Assembly: GCA_948144175.1 (NCBI GenBank)
Contig: CANXME010001985.1
Span: 186,001-250,000, forward strand
Reading direction: 5' to 3'
Source of the DNA: Closterium sp. NIES-65
Lineage: Eukaryota; Streptophyta; Zygnematophyceae; Desmidiales; Closteriaceae
DNA: 64,000 nt
Shown here: positions 1 to 10,345 of the stretch, one piece after another
Layout of the letters: each line of letters opens with the position of its first letter
How positions within the stretch are numbered: the first letter of the stretch is position 1
Program-made: the position numbers and the translations under genes
The notes under the pieces: generated by a model
What the model was told of the DNA's origin: nothing
Databases searched by the model: none
The model's input: the letters and a program-made list of their open reading frames with translations, nothing else

Positions 1-638
1 TCTTCGTCTTCAGGTGAATCCCTTCACGCATGAACCACATGGCGTAGCGCGCTCGCACAGCAGCCTTGAAGCACCAGTTGATGGAGAAGTCCAAGGGTTG
101 AATCTGGCTCGTACAACCCGCTGGGATGACTGCAGGTGTGATGCTGTGCGTGCGGTACGACTGAAGCATGGTCTGGGTGATGTGACCGCGGTAGGAGTCC
201 AACACCAGCATCGCCCGCCTTGCGTTCTGGCCGTGCTGGGGGTTCAGATGGGGCAGCACCCCCCACTGCGCTCTCGTCCATCCACCCGTTGTCCTGTGCT
301 TGGACCACAATTCCTGCCAGGCACACAAGGGACAGACGGGCATCAGCACAGTGGGGCACGCTCATCAGGCAGACGCACAGTTGAGTTCATTACGCTTACC
401 TTCTAGAATCTCACAGTTGGGGACGTTCTTCATCTTGAACCACACCCACGGCCGCAACTTCTCCTCGGATGCAGTGCATGCGAGCATCACCGTCAAGCGC
501 GTCTTCTACTAGCCTGCAGTGCGGATTGGGACCGAGCGCGCGCCACGGTGCTCGATAGTCCGTTCGGCTGGCATCTCCACGAATAGTGGAGTCTGGTCCA
601 CGTTGATGATGCGGGCCAGGTCAATGTTGTGCCGCGCC
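1..638 (-). pseudogene. pogo/Jerky-like DNA transposase, C-terminal (DDE) part, broken and cut by the window edge
   Basis: Read on the minus strand, about 638 to 380 gives a DDE_1-type core: IINVDQTPLFVEM, then ERTIEHRGARSVPIRT, then KTRLTVMLACTASEEKLRP. This matches the catalytic region of CENP-B/Jerky/pogo (Tc1-mariner superfamily) transposases, where the NVDQTP aspartate is one of the metal-binding acids. Two adjacent in-frame stop codons (about 526-531) replace the residues normally found between the GARS strand and the KTR(V/L)TVML strand, so this copy is inactive unless rescued. The N-terminal part lies at 7875-9495, on the far side of the copia insertion. The C-terminal end is outside the window. 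Confidence 0.65.
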
Positions 639-772
639 TGTTAGAATCTAGCAGCAGGAATGAGTGCATTGAACAGAGATGTAGGTACATATGCTGACCC
701 TAATTTGGGTTGTACCCCTTATGGGCTACCCCACTACAGCCTACACAGCACAAGCATTATCATAGTTTGACA
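639..772 (-). repeat. copia LTR, downstream (3') copy
   Basis: 134 bp, TG...CA ends, about 96% identical to 7741-7874. It is the 3' LTR because the element reads on the minus strand. Confidence 0.93.
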
Positions 773-1205
773 CACACCCATAGGCAAAGTGGGGGAGAGC
801 AAGGGGTCACAAGACCAGTCAAGAGAAGCAAAGCAAGCTCAGGGTGGATCACAACGTCACCACACACACTAAGCACAAGAAGAGGGCCACAAGGCCAGTT
901 CACATGCAAAGGTATATATGCAACAACAGCATCACAGTGATCTCTACCTAGCAAAGCAAGCAAGCAGGTATATATATAGATCACAGTACAAACAAGGTCT
1001 ATAGCAAGTGATGAAACGTAGGCACCAGGCCAAACAAAGTAAAGAAACGCTGATGATCACCAGACGGAAGTGCCTTGGTGAATATCTAAGCAGTGTTGGC
1101 CCAAATGGCCACGTGAGCAAGACGAAGCTGACCTCGCTGCTGCAACTCTCGAGCGAGGAAGTAACGAAGAGCGATGTGCTTCGTTCTGTGCTCCAGTCTG
1201 TGCTC

Positions 1206-2924
1206 CTAACACAAGGCAATGGCGGCCTTGTTGTCTACGTACAGCACTGGAGGAGAACAAGGCCGGTCTCCCAGGTCGGTCAGCAGGTAGGTGAGCCAGC
1301 GTAGCTCCTGTGCAGCCATGGCTGTGGTGAAGATCTCAGCCTCACAACTAGAGCCGAGAACAGAAGACGAGCGTGTAGACCGCCAAGAAACAGAGCCAGA
1401 GCCAAGGCTGAAGGTGTAACCCTGTGACGACCGCTGCGTAGCCTGGTCGTCAACCCAAGAAGCGTCCGAGTGCCCAGTGAGGACAACTGAGCTCCGTCCT
1501 CCAAGCACGAGCCCCATGCCCAATGTACTGCACAAGTAGCGCAGTACCCTCTTAGCAGCAGCCATGTGCTCCGCTCGGTGCCTACCAGGAGCCATGTAGC
1601 GAGCGAGAAGGCCAAGAGGGTACGCAAGGTCAGGACGAGTGCAGGTCATCAGGTACATGAGGCAGCCCACTAGCTCTGGGTAAGGACCACTCGGCTCTAC
1701 CGACTCGTCCGAAGGTGGAGCTGAGAGCGAGTGACCTGTAGCCAGAGGAGTGTGCTGTGGTGAGGACCAGGTGAAGCGGAAGCGCTGAAGGACCTGCTGC
1801 ACCATGTGTGACTGAGTCAGTGTGATGGTGCGGCGTGCTCTGTCCCGGGTGATCTGCAAGCCAAGGTAGCTGCGCAGCTCACCCAGGTCTGTGCACGTGT
1901 GTCTCTTCTGCAGCTCCGACTTCATCAGGGCGAGAGCCTCAATGTCCGCAATGGCAAAGACCAAGTCGTCGACGTACACGAGGATGGAGAACGGCGGCAG
2001 CGAAGTGTCGGTGCGCAGAAACAGCGACGGGTCAGCAGTAGAAGGCGCGAACCCAAGAGCCGCAAGTGTCGTCCTCAGTTTGTCGTGCCACTCACGTGGC
2101 GCTTGGAGAAGACCGTAGACCGGCCGCCGGAGGCTCCACTGGGTACCAAGAGGAAACGAACCAGTGAAGCCAGGAGGGCGGCGCAGCCAGATCTCCTCGT
2201 GCAGGCTACCCTGTAAGAAACCTGTGCTAAAGTCAAGAGAGTGAAGCTCGTAGTCACGCTGAGCAACAACGTGCAGCAGCACCCGAAGAGTGGTCATCTT
2301 CGGAGTGGGGGAGAAGGTCTGGAAGATGTCAACTCCCTCTCGCTGACTGAAACCTCGAGCAACGTAACGAGCCTTGAAGACAGGCGGAGAACCTGGCGGC
2401 CGCTTCACCTTGAAAATCCACATGCCACTGACGATGTTCGCCCCAGGAGGGGGAACCTCGTCGACGTAGGTGCCTGTGGACTTCGAGGATGCCATCTCTG
2501 CGTCCATGGCTGTCTGCCACTGAGAGGAGTACTCACCCGCGATCGCCTCAACGTAAGAGCGCGGGGTCGGGATGTTTGGAGCATCCGGGTCTCCCTCAGG
2601 GGCAAGCAGCATGGACACGAGATGAGGCGCAGCGGCTGCAAGACACTCAAGGTCCTCCTGCCTGTCCTCAAGGACGTCCGTGCCAAGAGCACTCTCACCC
2701 CCGACGGACGGAGGACAGACAGACTCAGACTCAGCAACAAGACTAGCGGCGTAGTCTAGACCACAGGCAGCAGCAAAGTCAACAAGCTCAGCGACTAAGG
2801 TAGACGCAGCAGCAGACTCAAACAACGGGTCAGTGACAGCTGTGGCTAGCAGACGTGTGACAGTAGGGCTAGCAGCACAAACGCGGTCAGACTCAGGCTC
2901 AGGAACGGTAGGCAGAGAAGACAC
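1206..2924 (-). pseudogene. copia reverse transcriptase-RNase H region (fossil)
   Basis: This region shows the copia RVT_2 signature: a PPPGANIVSGMWIFKVKR start, the palm motif ILVYVDDLVFA, and an RNase H part with GHSDASWVDD and SSCEAEIF. It forms the 3' half of the polyprotein and runs towards the left LTR. Treated as a fossil part of the element at 639-7874. Confidence 0.9.
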
Positions 2925-4517
2925 AAGAGGGGCCGGCAGGGGAACACGCTGCGGAGGAGAGGAAGGACAACAAACTACGAGGTGGGTGCCGGGGACAACC
3001 GGCTGACGCGAACGAGGAACACGACGACCGAAACGACCAGAACGGACAGGCGAGACAGGACGCGACGCAGGCTCACGAGGCTCAGTAAGACCCCCTGACT
3101 GCTCAGTGTAAGGAGAAGGAGCAGGCTGCGGTGAGCTAGGCTGTAACGGAAGACTAGTAGACGAAGGGAGACTAAGAACCTGGCGAAGTACAGTGTCAGA
3201 CGGTGGCTGAGACGACGGAGACGGCGGAGCAAAGAACAGGCGCGGCTGTGCAGTGCCACCAGCACCAGCAGCTCCAGCACCCCCAGCAGCTCCAGCACCT
3301 CAAGCAGCACCAGACCCCTCACCGCCAGCTCCTCCAGGACCAGCTCCACCAGTAGCAGCACCCTCAGAACCAGCACCTCCTGTCCCAGGGTCCCCTGCCT
3401 CAGTGTCACCAGCAGCAGCACCCCCAGACCAGAGGTCTCCAGCAGTAGCACCATCAGGCTCAGCACCTCGAGCCCCATCAGCTCCAGTACCTCCAGTACG
3501 AGCACCTCCGGGACCAGCACCACTCCCAGCTCTAGTGACGGCAGCAGAAGTACCTCCAATGGCAGAGCGCCGAGCTCCAGAATTGCGACCCTGACGGCGA
3601 CCGTACGAGTCGTGCAGCTGATGAGAGGTGAGAGGTACACATGGACGAAGGCGGCTACTCCAAGTAGACCGCGCAACAGCGGACTTAGAACCCTCAGCGC
3701 CAGCACCCGCAGCAGCTCTAGGACCTCCAGCGCCAGCACCCTCAGCAGCTCCAGAACCTCCAGGTCCAGAACCTCTAGCACCAGCACCCGCAGCAGCTCC
3801 AGAACCTCCACCTCCAGCACCCTCAGCAGCTCCAGAACCTCCAGTAGAAACAACTCCAGTAGCAGAGTCACCGGCTTTAGCGCCTCTCGCAGCAGGGCCC
3901 CTAGCTTCAGCAGCGCGACCCTGACGGCCAACGTACCACTCACGCAGCTACTGTGGGGAGAGAGGGAGTCGACGACGGGACTGCAGCGGCGAGGTACCAG
4001 CAGAGCGACTACGGAGACGGCTGCCCCAGGGAGACTGCTCACCAGACGCCTCAGCGCTCCCAGGTGCACCACCCCCCGACTCAATACCCCCAGGCTCAGC
4101 ACCCCCAGACTCCTCACGCCCAAACTCAGCACCCCAAGTCTCCGCACCCCCAAGCTCCGCACCTCCAGGCTCCGCACTCCCAGGCTCAGCACCCCAAGGC
4201 TCAGCAACCCCAGGCTCCGCAACCCAAGGCTCAGCACCCCCAGTAGCAGCACCACGAGCAGGACCACCCTCAGCAGGACCTGAGTCACCAGTGACCTCAA
4301 CTGGCGCAGGCAAGAGAGGAGGGTCTACCTGAGACACACCTGAAGGAGCAGGACCGGGAGTGGGGAGGGGGTCTACCTGGGGAGCACCTGGAGCAAGGAA
4401 GAGCGACGGGGGGGGGAGAGGGGCACTGCGGTAGGGGAAGAGACGGTAAAAAGGAACCGACTCGTCGAACGTGACGTCCTGAGAGGGGAAGACACGGCGC
4501 GAGGTGGGGTGGTAAAA

Positions 4518-5399
4518 CTACCAACCAGGCGCGTCAGAGTCAAAGCCAAGGAAGACACAGGGAACAGCGCGGGCGGAGAGCTTGTCCGCGGTGGTATCAC
4601 GGACAAAGGCACGAGCACCCCAGACCCGGAAACGCGACGCATCGCCAACCTTCCCCGTCCACAGCAGTGTGGGCGAGGTCTCCGGCAAGGAGACACGGGG
4701 CCAGATATTGAGCTGATGCGCGGCGTACCGAACCGCAAACGGCCACAGAAAATGGGGGGCAGCCGCATGGATCATGGAGGTACGAGCGACCTCCATGACT
4801 AAGCCAATGCGGCGCTCAGCAACCCCATTCTGCTGCGGAGAGGCCGGAAGCGTGAACGACTGGGTGATGCCGTGCTCATCACAGAAGGCTGCCAAGAGGT
4901 CGGAGGAAAACTCACCACCTCTGTCAGAGTGCAGACGCAAGACGGGAAACTCCGTCCTGAACCGCTCGCGGAGCTGGAGACAAGTAGCGCGGATCCAAGG
5001 GATCAAAACAACAGGGACCTCACCCTTGGTGCGCAAGGGGAAAACCGTGGTGTAACGCGTGTAGTCGTCGACGACCAGCAGGAAGTACCGCTCGTGGCCC
5101 TGTCCACGGACGCGGGCTGGGCCCCACCCGTCCATGTGGAGACTCTGCAGGGGAGCCTCTGTGGGAGGGAACGAGGAGGAGTGAGGAGCGGCGCAGTGCC
5201 GCCCCTCGACACAGGGAAGACAAGGAGGAGCAGGCGAGGGTGGGAGGGGAGGGAGAACCTTGGGGAGACCAGAGACAAGGACACGGCGGTGCATGCTGCG
5301 AAGGCGCTGCACCGAGGGGTGACCAAGGCGGTGGTGCCAAAGGAGGGTCTGGTGCGACAAGGCGCGACACGAGCAGGGGGCCGACAACTGACCTGACAT
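4518..5399 (-). pseudogene. copia gag-pre-integrase and integrase region (fossil)
   Basis: It contains the zinc-binding pre-integrase stretch (LLWHHRLGHPSVQRLRSM, with a downstream CLPCVEG) and an integrase core (HMDGWGP, VVDDYTRYTTVF, LHSDRGGEF, SPQQNGVAERR). The order upstream of reverse transcriptase places the element in Ty1/copia rather than Ty3/gypsy. Confidence 0.9.
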
Positions 5400-5427
5400 A
5401 GACGCAGACGCTGCTACCTAAGGGGAC

Positions 5428-6654
5428 TCAGTGGTCAGTGTGTACAAGCCCGACCCCGGCTGCTGAGTGAAGGTAGCCATGTGTCGACCCGTCTGAGTAC
5501 ACGTGCAGTGTGTCACATGCTCGTAGGCAGGGGTGAACTGGTGAACACCTGCGTCCTGGAGCGCAGAACCTGCCACAAAGTTTCATTGAGAACGAGGGGA
5601 GGTAAAGAACAGACAGTGTGCCGGACGGGACAGCAGGACAAGGGAGGACAGTGGAGGAGGTCACACGGACTGGACCCCCAGAGGGGTCTGCCAGGGAGAA
5701 TGGAACCGGCCGACTGAGCGGCGTGAGGGTGGTGCTGTCGCGAAAGAAGGAGCAAGAAGCACCAGAGTCAAGTGTTAAGGTGTACAAGGCCTGAGCAGGC
5801 GCAGTACCAGAGAGAGCAGACTCACCAGCACCTGGAGCAGCAACCTCACCAGTACCTAGAGCACGAGACACACTAGTCCCTAGAGCAGCAGCCTCACCAG
5901 CACCTAGAGCAGCAAGCTCTATACCTGGGTCAGGCGGTACGCACAGGTAATAGGCACGGTCAGTACTAGTAGGCAATGCACAAATGGCAGTGAGAATAGC
6001 ATCATAGTCAAGAGCAAATATATCTACCCTCTGCCCAAGCAGTTCCACCCAGTCGGGGAGCTCAACCTCGTCGCCAAACTTGGTACGCCAGGCGTCGCTC
6101 AGACGGGCGAAGCAGCAGGACTGTGTGTGTCTGAGCGTCCCGCAAGCCTGACTAGTCCGAGCACCAGTGCGAATGACGTATGGGCAGCGAACAGTACTCA
6201 GATACCCTCTACTCTGAGCGTACCACTCACGAAGCTGCTGGGGCGTGCGAGACTCGCGCGGACGTCGCTCGAGCTGCATCTGGCCACCGCCAGTAGCAGC
6301 AATAGTAGTAGTAGCAGCAGTAGCAGCACTAACAGCAGTAGCAGCAGCTGCAGCAGTTGCAGCGCGGCCACCCCTACAACCCCAACTAGCGTACCACTCA
6401 CTAAGCTGCTGGGGCGTGAGGGACTCACGCGGACGTCGCTGGAGCTGCATCTGGCCACTGTTAGTAGCAGCAGTAGCAGTAGCAGTAGCAATAGCAGTAG
6501 TAGCAGCAGCAGTGCGTGCAAGGCACGCGCGGTAGGCAGGCAGGCCGGCAGGCAGGCAGGCCGGCAGGCAGGCAGGAGGCAGGCAGGCGGCATCGCACGG
6601 ACAAGGTAGGTGATCACCAGTGGCACGCAGGGCCGGCGCTCGGCGGGGCCGCAA
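5428..6654 (-). pseudogene. copia gag/protease region (fossil)
   Basis: This is the 5' coding part of the element. The protease-like stretch LTLDSGASCSFFRD carries the aspartyl protease DSG triad. Upstream lies a gag-like segment with duplicated TPQQLxEWYA blocks separated by Ala/Thr-rich simple repeats. It belongs to the fossil at 639-7874. Confidence 0.75.
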
Positions 6655-7264
6655 CAGCGGCCGCAGAGTAGGGCCGCGTCGGCGGTAGGGCAGGTCCGCG
6701 ACAGGTGCTGCAGGGCGGGGCCGTGACAGCTGCAGGGCGGGGCCGCAACGGCGGCAGAAGGCTCCGCGGCAGCTGCGGCACGGCGAGGCCGCGACCGCGG
6801 CAGGAGGCTCCGAGGCAGCTGCTGCAGGGTGGGGCCGCGACTGCGGCAGAAGGCTCCGCGACAGCTGCTGCAGGGTAGGGCCGCGACGGCGGCAAGAGGC
6901 TCCGCGGCAGCTGCCGCAGGGCAGGGCCGCGACTGTAGTAGGGCACTCCGTGGCAGCTCCTGCAGGAGCGACGATGGGAGTCAGGCAGGGGCGGCGTCCA
7001 GGGGCAGCCGCGAGGAACAGGGGCAGCCGCGGCGCACTAGGCTACAGCGCGCTGCGCGTGCTGCGGGCGCGGCGCGCAGGGCTGCAGCGCAACGCACTAA
7101 ACCCTAAACGCGGCGCGCGGGCAGCGAACGCGACGCGCGGGGCTGCAGCGCGACGCGCAGGCAGCGGACGTGACGCGCAGGGCTGCAGTGCGACGCGCGG
7201 GCTGCGAACGCGACGCGCAGGGCTGCAGCGCGGCGCGCGGGCAGCGGGCGCGTCGCGTGGGGCA

Positions 7265-7570
7265 GCGACCTGGCCTGACGGGCCTGCAGGGGCGGCTCGC
7301 TGGCCTGATGGGCCTGCAGGGGCGGCTAGCGGGCCTGACGGGCCTGCAGGGGCGGCTAGCGGGCCTGACGGGCCTGCAGGGGCAGCTAGCGGGCCTGACG
7401 GGCCTGCAGGGGCGGCTAGCAGGCCTGACGGGCCTGCAGGGGCGGCACTCTAGCCTGACGGGCCTGCAAGGGTGGCTCACGGGCCTGACGGGCCTGCAGG
7501 GACGGCTAGGGGGCTTGACGGGCTTGCAGGGGCGGCTTGCGGGTCGTACGGGCCTGCAGGGACGGCGCGC
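7265..7570. repeat. 30-bp minisatellite in the copia leader
   Basis: About ten tandem copies of a 30-bp unit containing GGGCCTGACGGGCCTGCAGG lie between the primer-binding site and gag. Central copies are nearly identical and edge copies are more diverged. No coding role is evident. Confidence 0.85.
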
Positions 7571-7740
7571 TAACCTAGGGCAGTAGTAGGCAGCGCGAGG
7601 GCTGCAGGACGGTGCGTGCAGCGCACCACGTCACAAGGCAAGGCAGGCAGGCAAGCAGGCGCACGCGGGGTAGCGTGGTAACCGCAACGGTAGGTGGGCC
7701 CGGAAAAAAACGGTCCTACGGACCTAGTGCTCTGATACCA

Positions 7741-7874
7741 TGTTAGAATCTAGCAGCACGAATGAGTGCATTGAGCAGAGATGTGGGTACATATGCTGAC
7801 CCTAATTTGGGTTGTACCCCTTATGGGCTACCCCACTACAGCCTACACAGCACACTCATTATCATAGTTTGACA
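7741..7874 (-). repeat. copia LTR, upstream (5') copy
   Basis: 134 bp, TG...CA. It abuts the tRNA primer-binding site on the minus strand, which identifies it as the 5' LTR. Confidence 0.93.
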
Positions 7875-9495
7875 GCACCATGATGATGCGCTTGAACTTC
7901 CAGAAGGACTCGCAGTCCTTTGCGCACTCTGCAAACGAGACAAGCGCAACGGAAGCACGGGATGGTTAGACACTGGTTGAGGTACATGGATTCAATAGCG
8001 CGACACGAAATCCTTCAACACGCAGCTGCCGACAGACGTTGGCCGACCTTGGTCTTCACCCGCATCACCAGGTTCCAGCGGTCATGGAAACGCTGGCTCT
8101 AGTGAGAGCTCGCGTTCCAGTTCTTGCTGGGGTAATGCTTCTTCATTCACTCGCGGCTCCACTTCTGGGTGTCCTTCACCGAGATGGCCACCCCGTTAGC
8201 GCGCTGAAGGCAGATGTAGCGGTACAACGCTCCCTCCATGTCGGGTAGTGTGAGTGGCGCCCCCCCCCGTGCATCCGCTTGCGACAGTTAGCCGCGCCCT
8301 TGTAGACACCCGCTTCCGCCTCCGCACACCAGCGTCTGATGCAGGCGATGGACGCGGTTGACTCCATCCTCGTCTTCTTCAAGGAGCCGAGCTCCTGATA
8401 GCGGCGCGCCCACTTAAGCTTCTCACGCACGGTCCAACTGCGGCGCTTCTTCGTAGTGTCTTTGCTGCGAGGGGAAGGTGGGCGGGTGTTGGGATTATGG
8501 AGGGTGGGGTCCTTCCGCGTGACCTTCTCAGGGAACGTGGGAATCGGGCCCGCCGCCGCCGGGTACTCATCGTCGCTGCCCAGCGTCTCGTTCACGACGA
8601 TGTCGTCAGGATTCGGCGCCTTCTTCGCCTTCTTCTTAGCCGCACCCTTGCTGGATCCCGGGTCTCTGTCGGATGTCCGCTTCTTGTTGCTTGTGCGGCG
8701 ACGAGCAGGGGCTAAGCAGGGGCCTTAGCAGGGGCTTCCGCAACCTTGGCTTTCCCCTTCTCCACAGCGGTGAGTATCGGGCGACGCTCCTCCCCCGGAC
8801 CGTCGTCGTCAGAGAGCACCACGCGGGCCCGCTTCGACTTGGACCGTAGGCGATGGCGCAGCCTCCGCTTCAGTAGCGGAAGGTCGTCGTCGGTCCCAAG
8901 GCTCCATGGGTCGTCGTCGCCGCCTTCCTCGTCAAATAAGACGGCATCCGTAGCAACCTTGTCCGACTCCGCCACAGCATCCGCGATTGCGGCCGCATCC
9001 GCAGGCGCAACTGTCTCAAGTTCCGCCCCCCCCCTCGTCGTCACCCTCCTCATTCGCATCCACCGCCGCTTCCTGTGCATCCGCCGCTGCCTCCGCGTTG
9101 TCACCATGCGCATTTTCACCTCCGTCGTTGTCGGAATCACCAGCTCGCCACTCTTCCACCTCGTCGTCGCTCCCGACCGGCCGATTCTACCAGTCGTCCT
9201 CCTCGATGTCGGCAGGACCTAATTCGTTGCCCGAAGCGCTGTCGTCGTGGCCGTTCTTCGGCCAATCCTCCTCGGTGTCGTCGGCGTTCGCTTCGTCTCC
9301 GTCGTCCCTGTCACAGCTCGCACCGGAGGCGGCGGTAGGACTTCCCGCCTTGCTCGCGTTCTTCGCCATGGCTACATGGATGTCATCGCCGGGCGAGTTA
9401 ATTCGCCCGTAGTTATTCACCTGCACGTGAGGACGAGGTGAGGACTTGCCTACTGGTAATTTGCTGCGCATGGTTAGAGAGCCTGCCGAGAGCAA
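7875..9495 (-). pseudogene. pogo/Jerky-like DNA transposase, N-terminal part, broken
   Basis: Minus-strand reading from about 9495 gives an acidic, low-complexity N-terminus. A basic helix-turn-helix-like region follows (KKRRSWTVREKLKWARRYQ, then IACIRRWCAEAEAG, about 8450-8300). Next comes a CENP-B-type block (PDMEGALYRYICLQRANG, then ISVKDTQKWSREW, about 8245-8140), leading to ESFWKFKRIIMV just before the copia insertion. Counting one copy of the copia target duplication, the frame continues directly into the DDE part at 638. The copy is decayed: a frame change lies near the C-run at 8261-8268, and stop codons occur elsewhere. The acidic N-terminus may instead belong to a flanking host exon. 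Confidence 0.55.
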
Positions 9496-9962
9496 GGTTG
9501 AGACGAGTATTCAACCTCCTTGAGCACGAAATGAAGTGAGAGCCCAACTACCCCCCCCAGCCAGAGTGCCCCATCCATAGGTGCCAAGCCGCTCCTCTAC
9601 GAGGCATCTCCTCGTAGAGGACAGCCCTCACGCTGCCAACGCGCTGCCAGCAGCGTTCTGGAAGTATCCCTGCGCTGCTGGCAGCAAAACGACGCTGGCA
9701 GCATCATTAGATGCTGCCAGCAGAGGAATGTTGCCAGCGGTGGCAGCTCCCTCACGTGGCAAGTGTGGGCGCTGCATGCATCACCACCGAGATCGGCCTG
9801 TTTCAATGAATCTGGTCCTTGGGTGGTTTCTACACACTTGGCAAGTGGTACAGTCAACTTAAAATTTTTTCCATTTATAAGACTTATAAGACACCCTAAA
9901 CCATCCCGTTTACAAGATAACTCAAGCATTTTTGCCAGTGTACGAGATAAGACATATATGTC
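9496..9962. other. non-coding spacer with GC-rich repeats and a 20-bp palindrome
   Basis: No gene is visible. A degenerate GCTGCCAGC repeat fills 9630-9740. A perfect palindrome, ATAAGACATATATGTCTTAT, lies at 9947-9966. An A/T-rich stretch surrounds 9850-9900. Confidence 0.5.
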
Positions 9963-10035
9963 TTATATCCGGGCGATGACGGTATGCAGGGTAATGCTTT
10001 GCATTGCATGGGGCACGCACTCCTCTGGGCCGCAT

Positions 10036-10345
10036 GGGGCTTCTTTTCTTCCTACGGTATCCTGCTTCTTCACCAAGTGGCTGCTCTTCTCCTCACAGAG
10101 TAAACACCAGTCACTAGGCATCCTATGGATATCATGTAAAGAGAGCCATCTCAATTCGGCACTGCTTTGGCCCATGCGGGGAACAGTGGTGCCTATCCTA
10201 CTTCCTATGCTGCTTCTTCACAAGATGCTTACCCCTCTTAAGCATGATATAGCTTAAAGAATCCTCACTTAGGTGCTGCTCTGGCCCACGTGGGATTCTT
10301 CCTGTCCTGCTTCTTCACCAGGTGCCTCCTGCCTTTGCGCTGATT
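10036..10345 (-). repeat. three tandem copies of the Fcf2 terminal-exon tail
   Basis: On the minus strand the segment coding (H)LVKKQD occurs near 10320-10300. Two diverged relatives follow, near 10235-10190 (ILVKKQHRK) and 10085-10040 (HLVKKQDTVGRKEAP). Only the first is joined to the conserved RKRKFLEIAEENQRK exon. The others look like downstream exon-tail duplications. Confidence 0.6.

Larger units (their letters stand above)
639..7874 (-). mobile_element. Ty1/copia LTR retrotransposon fossil, inserted in the DNA transposase
   Basis: Two direct 134-bp repeats (639-772 and 7741-7874) begin TG and end CA. Next to the right-hand repeat, on the minus strand at 7740-7729, is TGGTATCAGAGC, the initiator-Met-tRNA primer-binding site typical of copia elements, so the element reads right to left. 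The internal region carries, in copia order, gag/protease, integrase, then reverse transcriptase-RNase H. Flanking pentamers (gcgcc at 634-638, gcacc at 7875-7879) are a target duplication with one difference. The LTRs differ at about 5 of 134 positions, so the copy is old but not ancient. The coding region is broken, with several breaks. A long Pro/Ser/Ala-rich linker separates integrase from reverse transcriptase. Confidence 0.92.

Noticed and set aside
2975-4300. Long Leu/Val-rich and Ser/Thr-rich frames on both strands
   Set aside because: Low-complexity linker of the copia fossil, with no independent gene signal.
6127-6609. Ser/Thr-rich plus-strand frame at 6.1-6.6 kb
   Set aside because: Antisense of simple repeats in the copia gag region.
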